A stretch of DNA of 64,000 nucleotides from Gammaproteobacteria bacterium (lineage in GTDB: Bacteria > Pseudomonadota > Gammaproteobacteria > Pseudomonadales > Azotimanducaceae): positions 1 through 64,000 of the forward strand of contig JAPOVV010000041.1 in NCBI GenBank assembly GCA_026707945.1, written 5' to 3'. Positions 9,050 to 17,268 of the stretch are shown here, in pieces; the first letter of the stretch is position 1, and every line of letters begins with the position of its first letter. The translations under genes were made by a program, and so were the position numbers. The notes under the pieces were generated by a model that saw only the letters and a list, made by a program, of their open reading frames with translations, did no database searches and was not told where the DNA came from.

Positions 9050-10074
9050 CAACGACTCCTTATTAGTTTCGCGATCTCACTATAACCTCTCTGCTCAGCT
9101 AACTCCGCGGCGAAAGGCGTTCTAGGACCTGTCTTGTGCGGATCGATTCCGGCTTCGAGCAGCATTTCACATGCCTCGTAGTTACCTGACATGGTTGCGT
9201 AGTGAAGCGCAGTGCGTCCGTCCTTTGACGACGCCGACACGTCCGCGCCAAGCTCGAGGATCAGTTGAAGTTTATCGGTTCGAGTACCTTTATCGGCGCG
9301 GCATACGTAAAGCAACGGGGTAAGGTCGCCATTTGGTCGTTGATTTGCAGATAACCCTGCATCGATCAGTCGCTTCAAGATCGACATGTCATTGGTGGCC
9401 ATCCAAAGGCCTGCGTCTGCCGATTGAATAGACGCTCCGTTTGATAGGAGTAGCTCGAGGATTTCTCTTTCGCCAAAGTGGCTGGCGATGAATAAGAGTT
9501 GAAAATCGTAGGTGCGTACGTTAAAGCCTTGACTGATAAAGGTGCTTGCGAGGTCGAACCGTCCTCCTACGATTGCGAAACTCATTAAAGGCGAGTAGTA
9601 GATCTCGTCGTGTGGATCTTCGGCATGTAGAAGCGATGGTTCGTTTTCGATCTCAGCGAGTACGTTGTCAGATTCGCCACGATACGTCAAACGGAATAGG
9701 TCGTCCTTGGCGCCATACGCTTCGAGCAATCCATTCAGCTCTTGCCGTTGGTAAAACCTACATGCTGAGAGCGGCGTAAGCTGAATGAAACTCTCGCTGT
9801 TGACGCGTCCAGTTAGGTTTACATCAGCGCCTTGGTCCAAGAGCCATTGGGTCAATTCAAGGTGACCGCGGCGAACGGCTGACCAAAGTAACGTCCGCCC
9901 ATGGCTTCCGCGTTTATTCAGAAATTCAGGGTATTCCTCGAGGAGTCTTCGTACCGCGTAGACGTCTCCGCGCTCGGCTAGTTTGAGATGTTTACCGGCT
10001 AGTTGGTTCTTCCAATGACCTGGTTCAACGTCAAGAGGCTTAACCCACCTGCTTTCGGTGTTCGGGACCGCCAA
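9049..10074 (-). CDS. Ankyrin-repeat protein
   Basis: A 341-residue soluble protein made largely of ankyrin repeats. Clear units include GRTLLWSAVRRGHLELTQWL with LLDQGADVN, then further units around GEREILELLLSNGASIQ, and the C-terminal DGRTALHYATMSGNYEACEM with LLEAGIDPHKTG. Ankyrin repeats mediate protein-protein contacts and no catalytic domain is present. The frame opens with TTG at 10074 and stays open upstream without another start codon, so the N-terminus is uncertain. The gene is translationally coupled to the TPR gene and divergent from pnuC, 62 bases away. It has no signal peptide and is probably cytoplasmic. Function unknown. Confidence 0.82.
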   Translation of the reverse strand: MAVPNTESRWVKPLDVEPGHWKNQLAGKHLKLAERGDVYAVRRLLEEYPEFLNKRGSHGRTLLWSAVRRGHLELTQWLLDQGADVNLTGRVNSESFIQLTPLSACRFYQRQELNGLLEAYGAKDDLFRLTYRGESDNVLAEIENEPSLLHAEDPHDEIYYSPLMSFAIVGGRFDLASTFISQGFNVRTYDFQLLFIASHFGEREILELLLSNGASIQSADAGLWMATNDMSILKRLIDAGLSANQRPNGDLTPLLYVCRADKGTRTDKLQLILELGADVSASSKDGRTALHYATMSGNYEACEMLLEAGIDPHKTGPRTPFAAELAEQRGYSEIAKLIRSR

Positions 10075-10136
10075 TGCTTCGTAGAATCGCGCCGTTTTGG
10101 AAGTCGGAAGTTTATTGTGCCGAGTGAGAAATCGAT

Positions 10137-10739
10137 GTGGAATTGATCGACATCGTAATGAAGGCGATGGAATACACGAGTACCGTAGTAGGTGTCTTGG
10201 TCGTCTTATGTTTGATTTATGAAAAAGTCTGGACGTGGCCGCTCGGTGTGTTGTTTTGCGTACTGAGCGCGCCCGTCATGTGGTACAGCGACCTTTACGG
10301 TTATCTCACGTTGACCCTCGTGGGCTTTTTGCCCATGAACCTATATGGTTGGTATTACTGGTTGTTCGGTACCGAACACAAAGCCGAACTACCCATTACG
10401 CTTACGCCAGCTACCGTGTGGTTCATTGGGGTCGCATTTAGTGTTGTCGCGATTTTTCTACTTCCGTACTTCTTCGACCTGATCGTGCCAAATTACTTTG
10501 AAACGGCAAAGTACATATATCTTGATAACTCGATATTGGTGCTGAGTCTCGTTGCCATGTGGTTTACCGCACATAAATACATCGAGAATTGGTTTATCTG
10601 GTTTGTCGTCAACGTCGGTACCGTGACACTCTATGCACTTTCTGGGCTATGGGGATTCATGGCGTTGTATATCGTCTACATTGGTATGGCTATTTGGGGC
10701 TATTTGCAGTGGCGACAATCGATGGCCGAGAATGCGTGA
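10137..10739 (+). CDS. pnuC: Nicotinamide riboside transporter PnuC
   Basis: A 200-residue inner-membrane protein with about seven hydrophobic segments and the PnuC family pattern: an N-terminal segment leading to YEKVWTWPLGVLFCVLSA, then SDLYGYLTL, NLYGWYYWLFG, and a C-terminal pair NWFIWFVVNVGTVTLYA / MALYIVYIGMAIWGYLQW. PnuC carries out facilitated uptake of nicotinamide riboside, which is trapped by phosphorylation for NAD synthesis. Some relatives carry thiamine or other vitamins, so the substrate is not certain. No kinase gene (nadR) is adjacent. The start is GTG at 10137. The gene is divergent from the ankyrin gene and is followed by a long gene-free stretch. Confidence 0.88.
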   Translation: MELIDIVMKAMEYTSTVVGVLVVLCLIYEKVWTWPLGVLFCVLSAPVMWYSDLYGYLTLTLVGFLPMNLYGWYYWLFGTEHKAELPITLTPATVWFIGVAFSVVAIFLLPYFFDLIVPNYFETAKYIYLDNSILVLSLVAMWFTAHKYIENWFIWFVVNVGTVTLYALSGLWGFMALYIVYIGMAIWGYLQWRQSMAENA

Positions 10740-11087
10740 AAAAACTGTTGAACCAAATTCAACGTTTCACTAGCACTCCGAAGAGGAACATGCGGAGTCT
10801 GAGAAATCAGCTTGGCGAGCCGACCAGACCAAGAAATAAGAAATACCTTGGAAATTGACGGGCTATCCATCAATATTCAAGGAAAAAATGTGTTACATTC
10901 AGGTGACCGTTCATCTAACCTGGCATTTACGATAAGCGCGACGTTCTATTCGAAGCTAGGTGAGGTTTTGCGTGATTAAAAAGCGTAGATGGTCGTAGAC
11001 GACTTACACTGAAACCGAATCCATATCGTTATTCTGGATGCTCACCTCTATGCTCCTTCAGGACCATCTCGTATTGACTCGATTGCT

Positions 11088-11104
11088 TGATAACCGGGTT
11101 ATCA
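11088..11104. promoter_or_regulatory. Palindromic operator, copy 1
   Basis: TGATAACCGGGTTATCA is an inverted repeat, TGATAACC and GGTTATCA around one central base. The length and symmetry are those of LacI- or GntR-type repressor sites. An identical copy starts 52 bases further on. A weak TTGACT at 11074-11079 just before it could be a -35 element. No regulator of this type lies in the window. Confidence 0.6.
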
Positions 11105-11139
11105 AATTTCCGGATTTTTAAAAACGCCAGCTTTCGATT

Positions 11140-11156
11140 TGATAACCGGGTTATCA
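11140..11156. promoter_or_regulatory. Palindromic operator, copy 2
   Basis: This is a second identical copy of TGATAACCGGGTTATCA. The 52-base start-to-start distance is close to five helical turns, so both sites face the same side of the DNA and could be bridged by one repressor oligomer. The regulated gene is not evident: the downstream sequence has no supported plus-strand gene before the converging oxidoreductase. Confidence 0.6.
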
Positions 11157-11316
11157 CTCATGCAAACCCCCATGAGTTTGCTGTCAAGGTCATGACGAGA
11201 GAAATGGATCCGATGTCTGCGTGTGAGGAAGTAAAGCAGATTAGAGCGATGATGGATGGAAAAACCATTTCAACGAATGTCTGGGTTTTCGCAAAACGAT
11301 TGTCTTGTTCGGGAAA

Positions 11317-12246
11317 TCAGAAGTGACTCAATACCTCTTCCGCCACTAGTTGGTATTGCTCTAGGTCGTCCGTTGGTATACCGCCAATCATGATTCCATC
11401 TGCGCCAGCCTCTACGATCTCGCCGATCCGATCGATGACATAGTTCTTCGGTCCGGCGGCGGAACCGGAACCCAGTCGCCGACCATTCACGAATGTAGAC
11501 ACTTTCTCCGTGTCGTCTGAAACCATCGTTGGCATCAAGACCGTATGTTTGATCTCACTTGGGTCACGACCAACTCGTTCGCAGTGCGCGTTGAGAACGC
11601 CAACTTTGTGATGAAACGTCTCGGCAGTCATCGGCGCGCCAGCCCATCCGTCGAGGTTCATCACATCGCCGTACTTGGCAAGTGTTCGTAGCGTGCGCTT
11701 TTCCCCTGTACCGCCGACGAGGATCGGTATTCCGTCCGGATTGAAGCAACCAGGTGACATCGGAGCATCTTCCAGCTTGTAGTAGTGTCCCTCGAATGTA
11801 GAGCCGGTATCACTGTGAAACAGCGCACGAATCAACTGACAGGCTTCTTCAAATCGGTCTTGACGTTCTTTCATGCTCGGAAAGACCCATCCGTAAGCCT
11901 CGTGTTCCCGCTTGAACCATACAGCTCCAATACCGAGTACGAAACGACCATGGGAAATGTGGTCGACAGTCGTAGCCATCTTGGCTACCAGACCGGGGTT
12001 GCGATACGTGTTGCCAAGGACTAGATGACCGATACGAAGACTCGTTGTGAATCCAGCAACAGCAGCTGCTACAGTAAATCCTTCGTGCGCCGTTAAGTGT
12101 TCTTCTTCTTTGCGGCCTGGCGGCGGAAGGTAGTGGTCGGCGAACCAGACACTCTCCCATTGCTCGCCTGAGTCGAGTAATTCGACAACATCTCGAATTG
12201 TGTCCCACGTATTTCTATAGCAAGTGACCTGAGCGCCGAATCGCAT
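11317..12246 (-). CDS. LLM-class flavin-dependent oxidoreductase
   Basis: A 309-residue luciferase-like TIM-barrel protein of the F420/FMN-dependent class. Family features are WESVWFADHYLPP (residues ~30-42), a helix then RIGHLVLGNTYRNPGLVAKM (the usual 'G..V.....RHP...AK' block), DHISHGRFVLGIGAVWFKRE, and IPILVGGTGEKRTLRTLAKY. Such enzymes transfer hydride or mono-oxygenate small organic substrates with reduced flavin or F420; the cofactor cannot be chosen from sequence. ATG 12246 has AGGAGC at good spacing. It lies 31 bases downstream of the sulfatase-fold gene on the same strand, so the two probably form an operon. Confidence 0.88.
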   Translation of the reverse strand: MRFGAQVTCYRNTWDTIRDVVELLDSGEQWESVWFADHYLPPPGRKEEEHLTAHEGFTVAAAVAGFTTSLRIGHLVLGNTYRNPGLVAKMATTVDHISHGRFVLGIGAVWFKREHEAYGWVFPSMKERQDRFEEACQLIRALFHSDTGSTFEGHYYKLEDAPMSPGCFNPDGIPILVGGTGEKRTLRTLAKYGDVMNLDGWAGAPMTAETFHHKVGVLNAHCERVGRDPSEIKHTVLMPTMVSDDTEKVSTFVNGRRLGSGSAAGPKNYVIDRIGEIVEAGADGIMIGGIPTDDLEQYQLVAEEVLSHF

Positions 12247-12277
12247 AGATAGCTCCTACTTTTGCGTTGTTTTCTAG

Positions 12278-13669
12278 TTAAGGGGACCAACACTGAATCA
12301 AAGCGTCGTTTGCGCCGATGGAGTGCATGAATGCTTCGAATTTTTGTTGCATGTCCTGCGCCGCAAATGGGTTTTCGCTGATCACATCATTTGCAGCGTT
12401 CGGGTCGTTGGCATAGTCGTAAAGTTCTGGTTTGCCCCCAGCGCCTACGGCGGTATAACCCCATTGACCGTCGACCACGAACGGTGTAACGGCATTGGGT
12501 GGGCATCTGCCGTCTCGACGTGGACTCACATAACCGGCGCTCACGACCAAATCGCGGTGACCATTGCCGTTTTGTAGCGCGGGTACAAAACTCTCGCCAT
12601 TTACCGGTTGCCTCACGTCAAGTTCGAATCCAGCCAGTTCACTTAGCGAAGGCAGGATGTCGGGTGGCTGGGCAAGGAAATCCGTGGTCTTGCCTTGAGG
12701 TATGCCTGGACCCGCGATGATGAAAGGTACGTGGCCGACTTCCGGATAAATCGGCCAGAAACGATCATCGTTGTCGGAAATGTTGCTCTTCCCCGTTCGA
12801 TTGTGTTCGCCAATGCTTGTCCCGTGATCGCTCGTGATGATCACGATGGAGTTCTCGAGCAGTTGCAGTTCTTGGATCTTTTGTAAGACGACGCCTAGTT
12901 GCTTATCGACCAGCTCTGACTCCGCAGCGTAATGTGCCCAAAGATTGTGTAGTTCAGCCGGGGAATAGTCAGTTGCTGGTCCGTAGTTGCAATGGATCAT
13001 CGGAGCGCCATCGTAATCCGGGTCGTAGTTCTTCACCATGTATTCAGGTGGATCCCAAGGTTCATGCGGGTCAAAGAAGTCCACCCATAAAAAGAAGGGT
13101 TCCCATTGGTAGTTTTCCTCAAGCCAACGTGCGGTGGTGGCGGCCGTCTTGTACATGAACGTTTCTTCTTCGACTTCGAAGTAACGATTGATCCATCGAT
13201 GGGCATCTGCCAAACTGCTGTCATTCCAAATTGGCATTTGGCGCGTTTTATCGAACGGCATCTCCTTTCGAATCGGGTGGTTCAGGTGTAACAGATGTTT
13301 GTCTCCTTCCTGGCCTCGATGTTGGTATGCAGCATCAAATCCGAATTGAAAGCGACTGTTGAAAAGATGGGGGCAATCGCAGATCAATTGCGTTTTGTAG
13401 CCCTGACGATGAAGTGTTTTGCCGATGTGGTTGGGATTGCTTTGGTCGATCGGCTGCCAGCCATAGTGAGGCCATCCGAAGATGCCGGTCGCCAGATCCG
13501 TGCGATTGGGAATCGTGGGGAAGCTGGCGGTATAGAAGTTTGTAACGTTGGTTGCGCTTGATTCACAGAAACGATCGAGGCACGGCGTTCGCACCGGACG
13601 TTCAGCGTAATCGAAAAGGTTGTCAAACCTGAACGTGTCGGTTACCAGTACGATGATGTTCTTCTTCAT
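12278..13669 (-). CDS. Sulfatase-fold hydrolase with Thr in place of the catalytic Cys
   Basis: A 463-residue alkaline-phosphatase-superfamily protein. The N-terminal metal-binding strand is NIIVLVTDTF with D11, and the C-terminal metal block is VIITSDHGTSIGEHN. The sulfatase signature reads FPTIPNRTDLATG: T52 stands where sulfatases have the Cys or Ser that becomes formylglycine (C/S-x-P-x-R), while P54 and R56 are kept. The other two sulfatases in this window keep Cys. Thr is the nucleophile in related phosphodiesterases, so the protein may be a phosphodiester or phosphonate hydrolase rather than a sulfatase, or may be inactive. I chose ATG 13669, which has GGAG at good spacing, over an upstream frame extension to 13723. 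It is probably cotranscribed with the LLM oxidoreductase. Confidence 0.85.
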   Translation of the reverse strand: MKKNIIVLVTDTFRFDNLFDYAERPVRTPCLDRFCESSATNVTNFYTASFPTIPNRTDLATGIFGWPHYGWQPIDQSNPNHIGKTLHRQGYKTQLICDCPHLFNSRFQFGFDAAYQHRGQEGDKHLLHLNHPIRKEMPFDKTRQMPIWNDSSLADAHRWINRYFEVEEETFMYKTAATTARWLEENYQWEPFFLWVDFFDPHEPWDPPEYMVKNYDPDYDGAPMIHCNYGPATDYSPAELHNLWAHYAAESELVDKQLGVVLQKIQELQLLENSIVIITSDHGTSIGEHNRTGKSNISDNDDRFWPIYPEVGHVPFIIAGPGIPQGKTTDFLAQPPDILPSLSELAGFELDVRQPVNGESFVPALQNGNGHRDLVVSAGYVSPRRDGRCPPNAVTPFVVDGQWGYTAVGAGGKPELYDYANDPNAANDVISENPFAAQDMQQKFEAFMHSIGANDALIQCWSP

Positions 13670-13772
13670 TTCAGCTCCGAATTGCGTCAACTCGTGACCC
13701 TGGTCTCGGTGAGACATTGGCATCGAGTCGTGCGACCTAACTTTCGTTTATGTTAGTCGCGCGATTTATTCA

Positions 13773-14807
13773 TCAAGAGGACGACGTGGTTGCGATCACA
13801 TGACACTGGTCACCGCGGAAAAACGAACTGATTAGATCGAGTTGTGTCTCCTCAACGCGACGCAGATTGACGAACTTGACGTGTTCCGTAGGATCAGCCG
13901 TTGGGTCGAGATCGATTGCCCACAATGGAACTAGCTGATTAGGTACCGTCGAATAACGAACATCTATGACACGATTCGGCATGGCAGGGTCCGTAGCAAC
14001 GTAGTCTTGAGAGAACCAGCTGAAGCGGCTTACGTCAGTTAGCTGTTGACTCGCTTCAAGCCACGGTAAATGTCTATCGACTTCAAGCACTTCGGCGGTT
14101 GCTGACGTACCACACACCATGGGTTCGGTGGTTAATCCAACGCGGATAGCGTCCACATAAAACACATCGTCATGTTGGTAGATCGACCGCCACAGCAGTT
14201 GATTGGCAATACTTGGCTTAATGGTCAAACGTCCTGGTACGTGTCCTCGTGCTTCGGCCAGCCGCTCACCAGCGTCGAGCGCTCGTTGGCTTTGGATGAG
14301 ACCGACGCCTAGATACGCGAACGCCCAAGCTATACCGAGCCATGGTAACCAACGACGGCGCCAGATTAATCCTGCGATCACGGCGAGCAGAAGAGGGACC
14401 GTAAACGCGGGATCGAGAACGGAAACGGTATTCCACGAGACACGGTAATCGGTAAAGGGCCAAAACAGCTGCGTACCGTAGGAAGTACAAGAATCGAGGA
14501 AGCCATGCGTCGCGTAACCCAGCAGACACGCTAGATAGATGTACTTGAACTCAACTGATTTCCGTAAAAACGGAAATAGGCAACCCGCGACGACCAACGC
14601 ACCGATCGGGATGAAGATCAGTGCGTGCGTAAACTGCCGATGAAACACCAAGAACATTAGCGGGTCCACATCGCTCGCGATAAATATGTCTAAGTCAGGC
14701 GCCATGCCGGCCAACGCACCACACAATGTCAGGCGTCCGAGATTCTCGTGTCGTAGCACGCTTTGAGGCAAGACCGCGCCAAGACTGCCTTGGCTTATAG
14801 GATCCAT
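13773..14807 (-). CDS. Membrane-bound metal-dependent hydrolase (YdjM/DUF457-like)
   Basis: A 344-residue inner-membrane protein of the YdjM-like family. The N-terminal half has about five membrane segments and the conserved polar motifs of the family: MDPISQGSLGAVL, GMAPDLDIF, HRQFTHALIF and YATHGFLDSCTSYGTQLFWP, which supply Asp and His residues for metal binding. The C-terminal half (about 190-344) is soluble and has no recognised domain. E. coli YdjM is controlled by LexA, but I see no SOS box here. ATG 14807 starts the gene; it is divergent from the permease gene. The exact substrate of this family is unknown. Confidence 0.82.
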   Translation of the reverse strand: MDPISQGSLGAVLPQSVLRHENLGRLTLCGALAGMAPDLDIFIASDVDPLMFLVFHRQFTHALIFIPIGALVVAGCLFPFLRKSVEFKYIYLACLLGYATHGFLDSCTSYGTQLFWPFTDYRVSWNTVSVLDPAFTVPLLLAVIAGLIWRRRWLPWLGIAWAFAYLGVGLIQSQRALDAGERLAEARGHVPGRLTIKPSIANQLLWRSIYQHDDVFYVDAIRVGLTTEPMVCGTSATAEVLEVDRHLPWLEASQQLTDVSRFSWFSQDYVATDPAMPNRVIDVRYSTVPNQLVPLWAIDLDPTADPTEHVKFVNLRRVEETQLDLISSFFRGDQCHVIATTSSS

Positions 14808-14900
14808 CGCGATGTGTCGTTAAATTCGGTGATTATTGTTTACGTAACAAGCAAGACGAGCTGTTTAGGAGCAGTTATTCGTGCTAGCGTCAAGGAATAG

Positions 14901-16289
14901 GTGGGAACGATAGTGGCCGAAGGATCTTCTGGTTTTGAAAGGGTGTTGCGCGCCCGGGAAGTATTGACGCTGTCGTTCGGCGCCATGATCGGATGGAGCT
15001 GGATTCTGATGACCGGCTATTGGGTGGATCAATCCGGAAGTATCGGCGTGCTGCTCGCGTTTCTCATTGGCGGTGTCACCGTGCTGTTTATCGCGCTTAC
15101 GTACGCGGAGCTTGTAACGGCCATGCCGCGAGCTGGTGGAGAGCACGTGTACACGCATCATGCGTTAGGCGCAACGCCGTCATTCGTTTGCACATGGGCT
15201 TTGCTCATGGCCTATACGACGGTGTGCTTGTTTGAAGCCGTCGCGCTCCCAACGGCTGTCGCGTATCTCGTACCGGAGGTGCGTTTCGGGGAACTGTGGA
15301 CTCTGGAAGGCTTCACGGTCGATGTCGGCTTCGTCCTAATCGGGGTGGTTGGCGCAATCGTCATGACCGTTATCAACGTGCTTGGTATCAAAATGGCGGC
15401 AGTGGTACAAACCATCGTCACGATGGTGATCTTGCTATCAGGCGTCGTGTTATTCACAGGTGGCGCAATTCACGGCGACGCCGCAAATCTCGAACCGTTG
15501 TTCGGTCAAGGTAGTTCCGGCATATTGATTGTGCTCATCATGGTTCCGGTGTTGCTCGTAGGTTTCGATGTCATTCCGCAGGCAGCTGAAGAACTTGCCG
15601 TGCCATTGAAAAAGCTCGGTTGGCTGTTGATCTTTTCGGTCATGCTCGCAATTCTGTGGTACGGTGCGATTTCCTTTGCTGCAGCGACCTCGATGCCTAG
15701 ACCGGACTTGGCAGATACAAGCATGTCGAGTGGTGATGCAGCAGCAGCGCTCTGGAATCACCCGTCTGCTGGCGCGATATTGGTGATCGGCGGAATAGGC
15801 GGCATCCTTACGAGCTGGAATGCGTTCATCATTGGCGGCAGCCGACTGATGTATGCGCTCGCCAATTCGGGTTTCTTACCGAAAAAACTAGGTGAGTTGC
15901 ATCCAAGCTTTCATACCCCCTGGCTTGCGATCTTGGTCATCGGAGTGCTTTCTTGTATCACGCCTTTGTTTGGACGCACGATCCTTTTATGGTTTATTAA
16001 CGCGGGTAGCTTCGGCACGGTACTCGCCTACATCTTCGTGCCGATCGCCTTCCTTGTCTTGCGTGCAAAAGAACCGGAGCTCGTGCGACCTTATCGTCTG
16101 AAGTACGGTAAAACAGTTGGGACGATTGCGATCGTACTAGGACTCGGTTTATTCGCGTTGTTTTTTCCTCCCTTTGATTCAGCCCTCGGAAAACCCGAAT
16201 GGGTGATCATTGGAATGTGGAGTTGCGTCGGTGTCGCGCTCTATACGATGTACGGACGCAAACTAGCGCTTCAAGAAGGCAAACGGTAG
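14901..16289 (+). CDS. APC-family amino acid permease
   Basis: A 462-residue inner-membrane transporter with about twelve hydrophobic segments. The first carries the family's unwound-helix pattern in LTLSFGAMIGWSWILMTGYW, and the second leads to TYAELVTAMPRAGGEHVYTH, the classic 'ELa...PraGG.Y' block. The family imports amino acids or amines by proton symport or exchange; the substrate is not readable. GTG 14901 is taken as the start; GTG 14913 is an equally possible one. The last 19 bases overlap the end of the converging nucleoside hydrolase gene. It is next to a nucleoside hydrolase and PhyH gene, but on the opposite strand. Confidence 0.88.
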   Translation: MGTIVAEGSSGFERVLRAREVLTLSFGAMIGWSWILMTGYWVDQSGSIGVLLAFLIGGVTVLFIALTYAELVTAMPRAGGEHVYTHHALGATPSFVCTWALLMAYTTVCLFEAVALPTAVAYLVPEVRFGELWTLEGFTVDVGFVLIGVVGAIVMTVINVLGIKMAAVVQTIVTMVILLSGVVLFTGGAIHGDAANLEPLFGQGSSGILIVLIMVPVLLVGFDVIPQAAEELAVPLKKLGWLLIFSVMLAILWYGAISFAAATSMPRPDLADTSMSSGDAAAALWNHPSAGAILVIGGIGGILTSWNAFIIGGSRLMYALANSGFLPKKLGELHPSFHTPWLAILVIGVLSCITPLFGRTILLWFINAGSFGTVLAYIFVPIAFLVLRAKEPELVRPYRLKYGKTVGTIAIVLGLGLFALFFPPFDSALGKPEWVIIGMWSCVGVALYTMYGRKLALQEGKR

Positions 16290-17182
16290 TTCCGCATCGA
16301 CTGGAAGAAATCTTGGAGAATGGCGTCCTTGTCGAAGTTCTCCCAAATCGCAATGCTATGAGGATTGTCGGGCCAATCAACCCACGAATTCTCTTCAAGG
16401 ACGGGTGCGGGCATTTCGCTTCGCTCTCCCCATGAGGGGTTCTTGACCACTGCGACGGCAACGACGTCGAAAAGGGGACGTTTCGGGGAATTCATGTGTT
16501 CGAATAGCGAAACTGAATAGTCGCCAAAGCACGTGAATTCGCCTCCGTGACGACCGATCACGGGATCGACTTGAGGACCCAAGCCCGGCATCGTTTGTTT
16601 TACGAATTCCGTCTCGACCGCAACTGCAGTTGAACCAGTAGACTGCGTGTAACGGACGGTGACCATTTCGAACGCAACGGACGAATTTAGAACGCTATTC
16701 ACTGACGGGATGTCAGCTACCAGGTTGTACTCGCCTTCCTCAGGATAGTTGCTGCCTAGCCAGACCACTCGAATCTTCCTTTTGATGTCAGGTGCACGAT
16801 CGAGCGCGAGCGCGATATTGGTCAGTTTACCGACAGGAATGACTACCAAAGGCTGGTCGCGTTCGCGACGAGCTTCTGCAATGATGAAGTCGACCGCGTC
16901 CTTACCGTCAAACGAATCGTCGTGAATAAATGGATGAATGTCCTCGTAGTTTTGATCGGCACCTTTAAAGAGTGGAACCGCGTCAAACGAATCGCACAGT
17001 TGGAGTACACGTTTCGCTTCGTTGTACTGCCCCTGGATTCCATCACCTAACGGCGTGTTGTTGACTGTAACTCCCACGAGATCAAAGGCATCGCTATTGA
17101 ACACCGCATATGCGATTGCATGTTGGTCGTCGAGTTCATTGTTTGCATCAGAGTCGACGAGGATTGGGATACGATCAGGCAT
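16271..17182 (-). CDS. Nucleoside hydrolase-like protein
   Basis: A 303-residue protein of the inosine-uridine preferring nucleoside hydrolase superfamily, which cleaves the N-glycosidic bond of ribonucleosides with a bound calcium. The calcium-binding N-terminus is VDSDANNELDDQHAIAYA, with D10, D12 and D18-D19; compared with the usual DxDxGxDD it carries extra residues between the Asp groups. Further family blocks are LVVIPVGKLTNIALAL and RKIRVVWLGSNYP. The divergent N-terminal spacing means that the substrate may not be a common nucleoside. It lies 86 bases downstream of a PhyH gene on the same strand and is probably cotranscribed with it. Confidence 0.82.
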   Translation of the reverse strand: MPDRIPILVDSDANNELDDQHAIAYAVFNSDAFDLVGVTVNNTPLGDGIQGQYNEAKRVLQLCDSFDAVPLFKGADQNYEDIHPFIHDDSFDGKDAVDFIIAEARRERDQPLVVIPVGKLTNIALALDRAPDIKRKIRVVWLGSNYPEEGEYNLVADIPSVNSVLNSSVAFEMVTVRYTQSTGSTAVAVETEFVKQTMPGLGPQVDPVIGRHGGEFTCFGDYSVSLFEHMNSPKRPLFDVVAVAVVKNPSWGERSEMPAPVLEENSWVDWPDNPHSIAIWENFDKDAILQDFFQSMRNYRLPS

Positions 17183-17268
17183 GAGAAAACGTGACCGATA
17201 GGAATACGAGAACGATTCTAGTTGTTCGAAGAATTTGAAATCAGGTAGTTCAGTGGCACGTCAAGGCG

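Larger units (their letters stand above)
10740..11316. other. Gene-free stretch with two operator copies
   Basis: No convincing gene lies in these 577 bases between pnuC and the converging LLM oxidoreductase. The stretch holds two identical 17-bp palindromes (listed separately). The small plus-strand frame that begins inside the first palindrome has no ribosome-binding site and ends inside the LLM gene, so I do not accept it. The region looks like the regulatory remainder of a lost gene. Confidence 0.5.

Noticed and set aside
11087-11326. Plus-strand frame of 79 codons over the two operators
   Set aside because: It begins inside the first palindrome without a ribosome-binding site, has no recognisable pattern, and ends inside the LLM oxidoreductase gene.
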